A stretch of DNA of 64,000 bases from Crambe crambe (taxonomy: Eukaryota > Porifera > Demospongiae > Poecilosclerida > Crambeidae), in the NCBI GenBank assembly GCA_963924555.1, contig OZ004581.1:4030001-4094000 (forward strand). Direction: 5' to 3'. The position numbers and the translations under genes are program-made. Positions 22,801 to 31,861 of this stretch are shown here, piece after piece. How positions within the stretch are numbered: the first letter of the stretch is position 1; every line of letters starts with the position of its first letter. The notes beneath the pieces are model-generated. The model was not told the DNA's origin, ran no database searches, and worked only from the letters and a program-made list of their open reading frames with translations.

Positions 22801-25577
22801 CATACACGCAGCCACTTGTCCTTGGCTTTTTTATTGGTGGCGGTGTTCTAGAACATGATCTGTCAGTAGTTGAAGAACCTTCAAGGAAGTCACTGCTACT
22901 TTGTAAACCACCGCTCGACTCGGGCTCGGGAGATACAGACTCAGACTGCCTAGTGGCAGACATTATTTTCGAACACGTGTGCAATTCTAATTATGCGAAA
23001 CTTGAGAAAAATTGTAATCTGTTAACTAATAAGAAAATCCGTCTGACCGTCTGACTTTAGTCAAAATATCAGACTTTGTCAGACATATCTGACCAGTAGG
23101 CAACACTGGTCATAATGGCAATTAATGGATAATATATAACCACATACATATGTACCCTAAAACTGTCTGGTTGCTCACTTGCTTTAAGGGTGGTGGCACA
23201 TCCCGCCCACACATGGTTGCTAAGGGGTCATATCTCCAAAACTACTTGCACCATAGACTTTAAACTGCACATGGCTATAAAGCAGCTTAGTAATACCACA
23301 CACACACAAAAAAAAAAGAAGAAAGGTCAAGTCCTGCAGGTGCTATGAACAGTTTTCGAATTCAAACTAAAAAGCATTACTTCTCACCAACCACCAAACT
23401 TCACTGGCTGATTTTTGGTTTGTAGCTTTCTAGCACCACTCTCTAAAAAATTACACAAGGGTTTGTTGATATCTATTTTACTTCTTGATTTAGCCCAGAA
23501 ACTTAAAATACTCACTTTTGGAAAGTCAAAAAGTAAAGTAGATACCAACAATTTTGTGGAGAGTGCTACTAAGAAACTTTAGGCTGAAAATTAATTTCAG
23601 CGGTCGGTGAGAAACAATGCTCTAAAGAGTGGACCTGTAAGAATTAACCTTTTTTCTTCATTTTTAGTGTGTGTATTAGTGATATACTACCTTATAACTC
23701 TGTGCAATTTGAAGTCCATAGCTATCGTATTTTTGGAGTTATTAATATTTAACTGTTAGCACGTGCATTGCTATGTGCCACTACCCTTAAAGGTCCCTCC
23801 ACAAAAATAAAACCGAACACAAAAAAAATTATAGTTTGTACATACCTTGAAAAATCACAGTAGCAGACGAGTTACTAGTAACATTGTACACCGCTCATTG
23901 CAAACCAATTTGGCCAGATCCAGCTGAGGTGCACATATCAGCTGAACTATACGTGGGCCCAAACAATTCATATAGTTAAGACGAGAGTTCATACACGGGT
24001 AACCGTTCATCCACAACCTACTATGACACCCAGTACTTTGTTTACAACGAACAGTAACAACTCCATCTTGGTAGCAGGGGATGTACCGAGGGCTATCAGA
24101 CTGAGTACTGTTTAATACAATAGTTGCTGCAAATGATATAAGAAACGAGTTTATCAAACTAATCAAAGATATGAGAATAAGAATTAACAACTCCTGTACT
24201 ATTTGTAGCCATTGTGCTACTGTTAAATGTCCATATTCGTACAACCATGTGGTTTTGTGGACGAAAAGTAAATTTTCACTGCTGGGACAGCTGCAATAAT
24301 ACTCTTACCTTCAATAATACATGTACATAGCTCAAAAGTATTGAACCAATTACTGTTAAAGATTATGCTTGCCAGCTGCATGTAGTTGTCCATATCATAT
24401 CATATGTGATAAAATCACTCATGATTCAGGTAGCAAGAAACCACCTCAGATAATGAACTTTGTTTTCAGGCTTGCAGCAGCTCCAATTATTCTCATTATT
24501 AGGCATGTGGCTAAAATGCTCTTTTTTTTTCTTTTTTCTTTTTTTTTTTTTTTTTTTTTTTGGGGGGGGGGCCTATTATTCTATTCTGCAGTGCTCCCCC
24601 AGCAGACCTATTATTCTTTTCATAGTAGCCTCGCCAATATAATGTCCTGAAAGAGTACGCTACATATTATTTTTGAACTGTGCGTAGCATTTAAGATGTA
24701 TTTTTGCGAATAGTTTTCTTGCTTATCCCCAAAAGGATACAAAAAAAAACCAACTTACTCAGAATGCAATGCTAGCACTTGATAATCATCAAGAGCACCC
24801 ATATCACAGCCATGTGCAGGCAAGGGAGTGAGGTTATAGTAGCTATAACAATGACTGCAGCCTATTATTCTGCCTATTCCTATTATCCTACATTGATACG
24901 CTTGTACATACGTACGTTCGTCTGTCACGGTTCAAAGGTCAATTGGTAACACGCATGCATGTCACTCGTGGCAACGTAATATGTGCAAATTCAAAGCAAG
25001 GAAGGGCAGATCTCTGCAGCTCGATACGCCCGAGCACTTGAGTTTCTAGCTATGGACTTGACTCAACAATGAATCTGGATGCTCTAAGAGTCCAACGAAA
25101 CAAAGAGGTGAGGAGAGAAAGAGAAATACGGTTCAAAGGTCAATAGGTACAGCAAGCCTACCCAGGCTGGCGAAGATAGAAACAAGCAAGGGGCCTGAGA
25201 CTGCAGTAAGCCTAGATAGCAAGCAAGATGCTACATAAGCTTACTGAAAAGCCTTACTGAAGGAAGAAGAGCAAAGCATAGGCATAGCTAGAAGAAACCA
25301 GCCCCAATTTCAAAGCAAAATAAGATGGTCACGGATTTTCTGTGGGTGCAGGCTAGTTTCGCTAGCATATTAACCCCATGCCTACTCATTATGCTCAAAA
25401 TATGCCCTATTATTCTGGCATTATGCAGGAAGTCCCGATTATTCTCAGAATTATGCTGGCATAATCTACCTAAGCCCATAATATTAATAAAAAAATGATG
25501 TACTCACTTGATCTCGTTGGCGATATTGCAAGTACGAAAAACACGCTAATCAGGCCTAAAGAAAGTTTCAATTCCAT
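18225..25577 (-). CDS. Single-pass receptor-like protein with FN3 domain (multi-exon, possibly decayed)
   Basis: Exons in transcript order. 25577-~25506: ATG and signal peptide MELKLSLGLISVFFVLAIS, donor GTGAGT, phase 1. ~24128-23848: acceptor TTGCAG, joins in phase; Cys-rich ectodomain with N-glycosylation sites (VLNSTQSDSPRYIPCYQ), donor GTATGT. 20082-~19910: acceptor TGTAG, fibronectin-III start (GPPTSVMKNL; VSWKPPYTGPGTT) and end (NATNITIIITPINSAGRGS). 19219-19040: acceptor TTGCAG, TM helix (VALTIAAVVLIVGVPGVIAV) and basic KKKK, donor GTATGC, phase 1. 18421-18225: joins in phase (GSPHFPDVIPETGG), stop TGA. Probably a surface receptor; ligand unknown. Two in-frame stops interrupt the FN3 exon and the end of the Cys-rich exon changes frame, so the gene may be a pseudogene, have unrecognised introns, or carry assembly indels. 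A hAT element and a MITE sit in its largest intron. Confidence 0.6.
19757..19798. repeat. (CT)n microsatellite
   Basis: Uninterrupted CT dinucleotides of ~42 bp, downstream (minus strand) of the FN3 exon. A shorter one lies at 20598-20616. Confidence 0.9.
20693..23108 (-). mobile_element. hAT-superfamily DNA transposon, complete
   Basis: Short terminal inverted repeats CAGTGTTGCC...GGCAACACTG bound a 2416-bp element. The 8 bp outside each end are identical: GTCATAAT at 20685-20692 and at 23109-23116, the 8-bp target duplication typical of hAT. Subterminal regions are rich in TCTGAC/GTCAGA words (for example TCTGACCAAAATCTGA near 20779 and AGACTTTGTCAGACATATC near 23072), likely transposase-binding repeats. 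It contains one intact transposase gene (20837-22963). Perfect duplication, clean ends and intact ORF point to a recent insertion. Confidence 0.93.
20837..22963 (-). CDS. hAT transposase
   Basis: 708 codons from ATG at 22963 (an in-frame GTG lies at 22984, but the ATG is preferred) to a stop at 20837, no breaks. N-terminal ~40 residues are Ser/Pro-rich. A BED/TTF-like zinc finger follows at ~50-95 (WCKPC, then H-x4-H in KHEGRKAHKD). The RNase-H-like catalytic core has the first Asp in IAFDETTDIST, the second in ATTDGANVMVG, followed by the hAT CxxH motif (LHCPCH) and RPSQTRWLS. The C-terminal hAT dimerisation region contains the catalytic Glu in NVDSERLFSQYGLSKTKHRN. Length and order are normal for the ZMYM/FAM200-like hAT group. 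It encodes the enzyme that cuts and reinserts the surrounding element; all recognisable key residues are present. Confidence 0.93.
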   Translation of the reverse strand: MSATRQSESVSPEPESSGGLQSSSDFLEGSSTTDRSCSRTPPPIKKPRTSGCVYDSSWKVKYPWIQACPQKGKHYAWCKPCGKPINIKAGSNELRKHEGRKAHKDSVHGASMCASLTTLLQHSTQNEVIRGEILIAMFLAEHHIAIRTVDHLTDLIKAICHDSEIAKKLKCHRTKATALLQVVSHDIRLSILKTIGQNFFSIAFDETTDISTQKIMVTMLRYFDSKEGSVRTMMYKIDEVPLADAHNLFNIIDGNLSHDGLSYDKLVSATTDGANVMVGAHNSVTARLREKQSQLYTLHCPCHISALISTNACQKIPAVVEQLVRDIFSHFSSSPKRQFLYSQFQTFVDCKPHKLLRPSQTRWLSLQQVVDRTIEQYPALLSYFKRYEEQLVSIERIVSQLENTSTLAYLLFLSEALQIINAFNLVMQREKPCIHILYRETIILYKKILMTFLKPTVVSKVCSGTLDDLKQCIENRSSTFLIEEEVDIGLTTRTYLDERINAGEISNREVQVVREICTSFWIEAATQARRRLPLDNRLIQCLGWLFPHTTSTYSEVIELAKFFPNIVPLTQLPQLKREFTEYQCAPIDCNEVDDIAIYWHKVSLMKDPAGDPRFPLLTMLAKAILTINHSNVDSERLFSQYGLSKTKHRNRLGIPVMNALLTIQFNVHTKCYEFVPSTELVKKCTNPIRSLKTLGLGTPTEEECEIEA
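23187..23787. mobile_element. MITE with ~150-bp inverted repeats and TA duplication
   Basis: Arms beginning AAGGGTGGTGGCACAT and ending ATGTGCCACTACCCTT are inverted and diverged. Shared inner blocks include CTCCAAAA, CTATGGACTT/CATAGACTTTAAA, AATTGCACA and ACACACAC with AAGAAG. TA flanks both ends, as in Tc1/mariner or PIF/Harbinger MITEs. It lies in the receptor gene intron just upstream (minus-strand sense) of the hAT insertion. Confidence 0.7.
24520..24569. repeat. T-tract and G-run
   Basis: Long T run with rare C followed by ~10 G and CCTATTATTCTATTCTGC. The phrase CCTATTATTCT recurs at 24606, 24861 and in variant form at 25406, suggesting a decayed repeat spanning 24.55-25.47 kb. Confidence 0.6.
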
Positions 25578-25691
25578 GCCGCCAGATAATTTGTAAGTAG
25601 CTTTCATCCAATACAGAATTTGCACAGTCTACTCCTGATCCTTACACCCTGGATCCAAATATTAAAATACATAAGCTTAAGCCTACCACAT

Positions 25692-26241
25692 GTAAGGTAA
25701 AGCGGGGTGACTTGGGACACAGGTTAACTTGGGACGGTGGTTTCGAGATTACTATGAGTTTCAAGATCTTATTTTGCACACATAAACATTTATGCTTAGT
25801 CTCTCTCTGAAGCCAGTCTGGAGTGCTTTGGTTACTCTGTTGGTAATAAGCAGCCCTAAACACTGCTGATTTTACAAGACCGCAAGAAAAAAACTTAATA
25901 AACTAACTTCAAACTTACTGAACTGATTTATCAATATTCTACTTACTGAGATAATGCTGCATAATGATCTCTGTGTTTTAAAAAAGTGATCAGTCAGCAA
26001 AACATGCATAGCGCACTGTTTAAGCTTTGTCAAAATTGCATGGACATGCAGTGTCCCAAGTTATCCTGAAAGATTTCTGCATGCTACACATTGGCAATTT
26101 GTAGCTAATTAGCAATACCAATCATCTTTAGCTCAGCCTGGGACTAGAAAAGTTACTCTATCTCTTGCAACTTAAAGCTTGTTTATAGCTAAAGCGGTTG
26201 CAGAGATATCATTTGTAGTAAGAGTGTCCCAATCTACCTTA
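25692..26241. mobile_element. MITE with TTGGGACAC inverted ends
   Basis: Left end GTAAGGTAAAGCGGGGTGAC then TTGGGACAC; right end GTGTCCCAATCTACCTTAC. The two are an imperfect inverted repeat of ~29 bp. The interior repeats GTGTCCCAAG near 26049. It lies ~115 bp upstream of the receptor gene ATG (25577), so it could supply promoter sequence. Confidence 0.65.
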
Positions 26242-26704
26242 CGTGTAAACGACCCTTTACCTCTTTTAGTCAGACAGCTATGCGCGCGCGGGGATTTATC
26301 TACCATTCATTATATCCAGGTACCAGGGTAATGACCAGGTAATGAGCTGTGGACTGAAATGATGTGTCCCTGAGTAGTGGATTAGAGCGTGATTGGGTGA
26401 TGATCAAAGTTACTGGAATGGTTCTCAGTAAATGTAGCTTCATGGGAGCAGTTCTCTCTGAATAAGTATAACTTTCCAGTTCCTGATGCTGCTCATTTGA
26501 GAGCCACTCACATTGATCAGTGGCCAGCCTCTATGGGATTGTATAACTTCACATTTGCAGTGAGATGCCCCAGTAGTCAAAGAATTACTTTTGTGTTAAT
26601 TCTAGCTAATAGTAGCTAGCACACGTCTCATGAACCATATGTAACTTCTCTTTCCCCACAGGAGCAGCTTCATAGCATAAAGAATCAGATTCTTGCAAGG
26701 ATAA
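26242..26704. other. No gene recognised
   Basis: Ordinary AT-rich sequence. No ORF, repeat pair or motif that I can support. Confidence 0.4.
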
Positions 26705-26861
26705 GTTTTCAAAAGTATCCTGAAAGTTTGTACATGATAGCAAGAATTTCACACCTGCTATAAAGAATCAGTATCCTGCCGAGTATCATCCTATGCATGC
26801 TAATCTTTTACAGGTATGAAATTCCTGTTATCATGTACAAACCTTCGACACTTTTGAAAAC
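26705..26861. repeat. Small foldback repeat
   Basis: Arms 26705-26757 and 26811-26861 are inverted copies (GTTTTCAAAAGT, GTTTGTACATGATA, GAATTTCA, ACCTG) with ~88% identity by eye and a ~53-bp spacer. A non-coding MITE. Confidence 0.75.
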
Positions 26862-27779
26862 TTTTAACTTTGAAGTTTGACAGTTCTTATTATTTCCTGA
26901 CAGGAATTGCTTGGCTTGCCCAAATTTTGATATTTTTATAATACAGTATACTTGCCCTATGCTATCACTTGACATTAATATTTTACTTGGGTTAATTACT
27001 AGCATACTATAGCTAGATATATACTGTACAGGCTCTGCTAATTGAACACTTCAATCATTCTTAGAAACTTGGTTTTCATTTTTAAGTTATTTGTTCCACA
27101 TGTCTAGAAGATATTTAACTAGGTATAAGGCTACTTGGAGCACACCACGAAACAATATTGTAAGACAGGTGAAGGGGAATTAAACTCACAATCAGTCAGT
27201 GTCATATTGATGATGAACTGTCCTCAAACAATCACTGTATCATGGCTATGTGTATCTGGCAGCATTACCAAATCGGGAAGCCAGCATGGGGTACTGGGCC
27301 ACTATGGCAGGTCCTGCCCAACTACAGAATGTTAAATTTAGCTTTAACACCTTTATGTACATTATATGAGGTTCCAGATATGAATCCATCAGACCTCTAT
27401 TGGATTATTTTCTAGATGGATTCATATTATTTACCCCATCCATGCATCCACCACTTCTTAGAGAGTGAACTGAATACCACAACAAGTATGAGGTACAGCA
27501 TAATTCCTTCACAGAGCATCTACCAGAACACAGAGAGAAAGAGGTAATGCAGAAGAGCAGCCACAAATACATGCCTAATCTGAACCATAAAGAACATATA
27601 AGTGAAACAATACACAAGCCTTACCTACTATGATGAAAAGTAAAATGCTCCACAGGAGGAAAAAAGATGCACATCCGTATGTTCACAGTAATGTATGAAA
27701 GAATTATGTGCCTCAATTTTATCGATCATCTATAAAAAAAGATTTGTAGCTCAAAGGTATACATACATAATACTGAATA
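26862..27779. other. No confirmed gene
   Basis: Minus-strand ORF 27405-27617 has hydrophobic stretches in more than one frame but no domain I recognise. It could hold a TM exon of the FN3-like piece next door; evidence is too weak to call. Confidence 0.35.
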
Positions 27780-27789
27780 TATAATTATT

Positions 27790-27990
27790 GAGGCAAAAAT
27801 GAAATGCTGATCTGATCTGATGTACATATCATTATTGCCTGTGCTTGTTCCATATCTATGGAACCTCCCACCCTGGAAAAACACCCACACAAAGTTACTC
27901 TGGTAAGAAAGTACTCCAAATCCCCATGTGATACATCTTCTCTCCATTCTGGTGGGTCAAGCTCCCAAGTAACATGAAGTTTTTATTCTT
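27790..27990 (-). CDS. Possible FN3-like exon
   Basis: One minus-strand frame reads LHVTWELDPPEWREDVSHGD followed by LEYFLTRVTLCG, which has the Trp and Tyr/Leu spacing of a fibronectin-III domain (strands B and C). Borders and splice sites were not fixed. Could belong to a receptor gene distinct from the one at 18.2-25.6 kb, or be chance. Confidence 0.3.
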
Positions 27991-29288
27991 TGGTAGTGCT
28001 AGCCCAACCCACCCATACCCTGTCGACCCCACAATAATTAAAGATTCAGACTCTGAGTCACTTAGAATTTGATACAATATTATTATGACCTATTATATTT
28101 GAACTTTGACTGATATGTGGTAGCATGGGAAGAGTGGAATAGTAAGAATGGCACATACCACCATGATTTGCTTCATGCATTTTTGACCATTCTCACACTC
28201 ACTCTATCATCCAAAAGAACTAGGATCGTACGTATGTAATGGTTGTCTGTTAACAGATCTCCATAATTTCATGGTGGCTTTAATATGAACATTAAGGAAA
28301 AGATAGCACTCCAATATTTCCATCTCTTGGTTTGTGTGTAGGGCTATTCCATACTCACACAATATTAAGTAAGGCCATACAAGGGGTTACTGCGATGTTA
28401 AATGCCGAGGCACAATGCTGGGAATATCATTGAAATTAGATGGTCATTTGTTCCTATGTAGCTAGCTATATGCATGCCTACATCTGGCAAACAATGTTTG
28501 ATAGTGATTATGATGTAAAATACCTTAAATCAAAATGTTGCTGAAGCATTGGTCATATTAGACATATTCATCACTGATGGTGATGGACCTTCAACAGAAA
28601 TGATTTGTGTAGATCTGATATTGGTAGCAGGTTGAGTTATGTTGCTGATTAAATTGAAAGCAACAACAACAACAACAACATTAAAAAAGACTTATTACCT
28701 TAGACCTAATACTGATCCAATTTTTCGAATATCACATTTACAGCACTGAGTAGCATCACTGATGCGTAACCATACAAACAGGTTCATTCGTCATCTTGAT
28801 AAGCATAAGACCTCATTAGAGTTCTACAGCTGGTACATGGATTATTTCACCGGAAATATTGTTTTGATGCGCATAGCAAGGATAAGTAATTGCTTTACTA
28901 ACTATCCTATCATAATAATCAATATTATGAGCCTTGATCACTTGATCACTTTATTATTGTTATCCATTTAAATGCTAGTGAAATGCAACCATGCATATGA
29001 TCAGGAAGGGACTAATCATCTACACTACTGCAGTTTGCTGAAGATGAGTGGAGTAATATTCAATGTGCTGTTCAACTTCTGTGCCTAGAATGAACTTCAA
29101 TAGAAAGAAAGAATGTTTCTGCATCAAATTGATTATGCCTCACTGAAAGTGTTTATTGAGCACAAGCCATAAACATTGAAAGCATTTTCTGATGGATGCA
29201 ATAGCACAAGACTAATCAAAAGCATTCAGTTGAAAACTAGATTGACTTCAACTTGAATTCTGTATCAGAAACTATAGTCTTACCACCA
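27991..29288. other. No gene recognised; (CAA)n tract
   Basis: A (CAA)n run lies at 28661-28680. Remaining ORFs are short and without features. Probably upstream flank of the transporter pseudogene. Confidence 0.4.
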
Positions 29289-31123
29289 ATGATGGCACCG
29301 AGAAATACCAGAGAGCAGCAAGTCAGTACTCACGTGGTTCTTCCCAAACAGTCCATAGCATGTGATCTTTGCCCTCGATCCAAAGCAATCGCCATCATCT
29401 TTCTACTCACCTTTGTTTCAGGTATGATTGCTGGCATAATGGAATATAATGCTCCTGCTGCCATTAGCAGTGGATTGCAAAACAAATTCTTTTCTGATTA
29501 AGTTTGGGTCCAATTCTTGGTTTTATTCTATACCCACTCTGCGGATTTATGGCTGATATTTGCTGTGGGCGATACTGGACAGTTACAATGAGTCTGTGTC
29601 TGATGGCATTAGGTGCATTCGTCAATTCAATTGCTTCTCCCCTTCATGAGGAATCTCAGCCTGATAATCCTGCTCCAATCGCACTGTCAGCAGTCTCTTA
29701 TTTGCTGTGCTTAGTTGGTGTTGCTGGATTTGAGGCAAATGTGGTACAATTTGGTTTAGATCAACTGATGGATCACAATAGCAGATACCTCAGCTTGTAC
29801 TTGCACTGGCTGGTTTGGTTTGAGACACTAGGAGGAACTATAAGCATTACCCCCCCAGCTTTGGCTGACTGTGATGTTTTAAGCATCTCATCGAATTTTG
29901 AGTTGAAGAGCACATTCCAGTTAATGCCACTACCTTACTTCCTTTTTTTTTGATCTTTTCAGTCATAATCGTAATTCAAATGCGAAAAACTTTCTACACA
30001 GAACTTGGAAGTATCGTCCCATACAATAAAAATTATTAGATATGCTATTAGACACCACCATCCTCAACGAAGAAGAAGTGCATTTTTCTATTACTCTGGC
30101 TTGCAGCCTGGAAGGCTTGACTTGGCTAAGAGTCATTATGGTGGCCTGTTTTCAACTGAAGATGTAGAAAATGTTAAAACGTTTCTTCAGCTATTGTGTT
30201 TGATACTCAGTATGGGACCCATATACATACTCTCAGTGTCGACATCTTATTTTATGTATCGACATTATGTCGAGCATTTAGTAAATATATCACTGATAAC
30301 GAATCACTGTTTGAAATTCTGGCCTCTCTTAGGCAGTGGGAATTCGTCAAATATGGTATCGTTGCTATTCTTCCCTGTATACACTGTCATCATTTTCAAA
30401 ATACTCAAAACGATTCCCAGAATACTCATTCGTTTGCTAATAGGATTTATAATACTGACAGCATGTGTACTCAGCATTTTATTAACAGAAATTCTGAGCT
30501 ATCATCAGTTTGCGACCAATGAAAGATACAGTAATGAAACACTTGAATGTGCATTTATAGCTAACAATGGCATATCTAGTTTAAATGCACACTGGACAGT
30601 TCTTATTGCACCAAATCTATTGCATGGATTTGCTACTCTGATAATTCTCGCTACAATTTTCGAATTCATTTCTGCTCAGAGTCCAAAGTCTATGATTGGC
30701 CTGATGATCGGAACCTTGTACTCCATTAAAGGAATATTTCAGTTGATTGGTGTTATCATTTCAGTGCCATTTACTTTGGAAAGTGTTTGGGGTCATAAAC
30801 CCAAATTTGCTTGGTTGAAAGAAAGTGGCCATTATTATTTATCTTCTAGCTGTGAGTTGTGGTACTTGGTTGTCACATCAGTAGTTGGAATTCTTGCAAC
30901 TATTTTATTCTCTGTTGGTGCTTTGAGGTACAAGTATAGAAAATGAGAAGAAGATCCATTTTCACAGGCTGATATTGAGGACATTGTAACTAGGAATATT
31001 GAAAAGGAACCTCATGACTTGCAGGAAGTGGCATCAGTGGAGGTCAATAATAGCGAGAGACAACTACTTTATGATCATACAGCACACAACTTTAATTATA
31101 GGTCCACAAGTCATAACATGTAA
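29289..31123 (+). pseudogene. POT/SLC15-like peptide transporter relative (MFS), broken
   Basis: Single-exon membrane protein of the proton-dependent oligopeptide transporter type (MFS fold). Seen: ATG 29289 (MMAPRNTREQQ), TM helices, MFS loop (GFMADICCGRYW), RRRSAFFYYSG, then DLAKSHYGGLFSTEDVENVK and further TM helices to RYKYRK. The frame changes near 29495, at the T run near 29943-29952 and again near 30030, then an in-frame TGA stands at 30944-30946. After it 58 more codons continue in the same frame (EEDPFSQADIEDIV...) to TAA 31121. Family members carry two proton/peptide-coupled bundles in the plasma or lysosomal membrane. Two of the indels are in or next to homopolymers and could be assembly errors, but the TGA is a substitution. 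I call it a pseudogene. Confidence 0.7.
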
Positions 31124-31861
31124 ACTCTTTCACTTTCAGGTGTGTTAATTGTTATTTTATCACACACCACTATTATCACAGAAGGGAGGCATGGACTGGC
31201 TTCATTCATAATTAACTCACCTTCTGTTCTACGTTCATGGAGAAATGCTTCTGATGGGGGGGAAGGGAGGGATCAGGATGAATAATGCTACCTGTAGAGA
31301 AATGTGGCACAGAAAACTATCAGGTGCTATAAACCAAGTAAAGTAATACCACATGTCCTGTGTGGATATCACTAGCTAGTGTGTGGCAATCACATGCACG
31401 TGACAAGACCAAGCTGGATGTTGTTTTGAGCTATGCATATTGAATCCAGATAGTATTTACTAGTCTTTTCTCTGAAAATAGTATTGTCCCGAACATCAGT
31501 TGTAATGTTTCCATTCATCAGTGCAGCAACATAGTTAATGCCATATTGTTCAGGAGCATTTTACTTCCAGCTTGATTCTATAAAACAATGCAAGTAATAA
31601 TAATTACATAACTCAATGCATACACAAAAAAAACAACAATGAACAAGTACCTTAGCACTCATCCACAAAGTTCTAATGTTGTCACAACTAATAATAAAAT
31701 AAGTCAAGTGATCTCTGGAAGTAAGCATCAGATGGTTGTAGCATTTTTGGTCATAGTATCTACATAATATCTAGCTAACCGGTTCATTTGCATAACTGCT
31801 GTTGCACATTGCTGCTCCAAGCAGCTCTGAAGGTATAGTTCCATAGCAACAATGCATGTGT
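31124..31861. other. Intergenic, no gene recognised
   Basis: Downstream flank of the transporter pseudogene. A G-rich patch GGGGGGGAAGGGAGGG lies at 31255-31270. No other structure seen. Confidence 0.45.

Noticed and set aside
20693-23108. Domesticated host ZMYM-like gene
   Set aside because: Perfect 8-bp target duplication and TIRs directly around the ORF show an ordinary transposon insertion.
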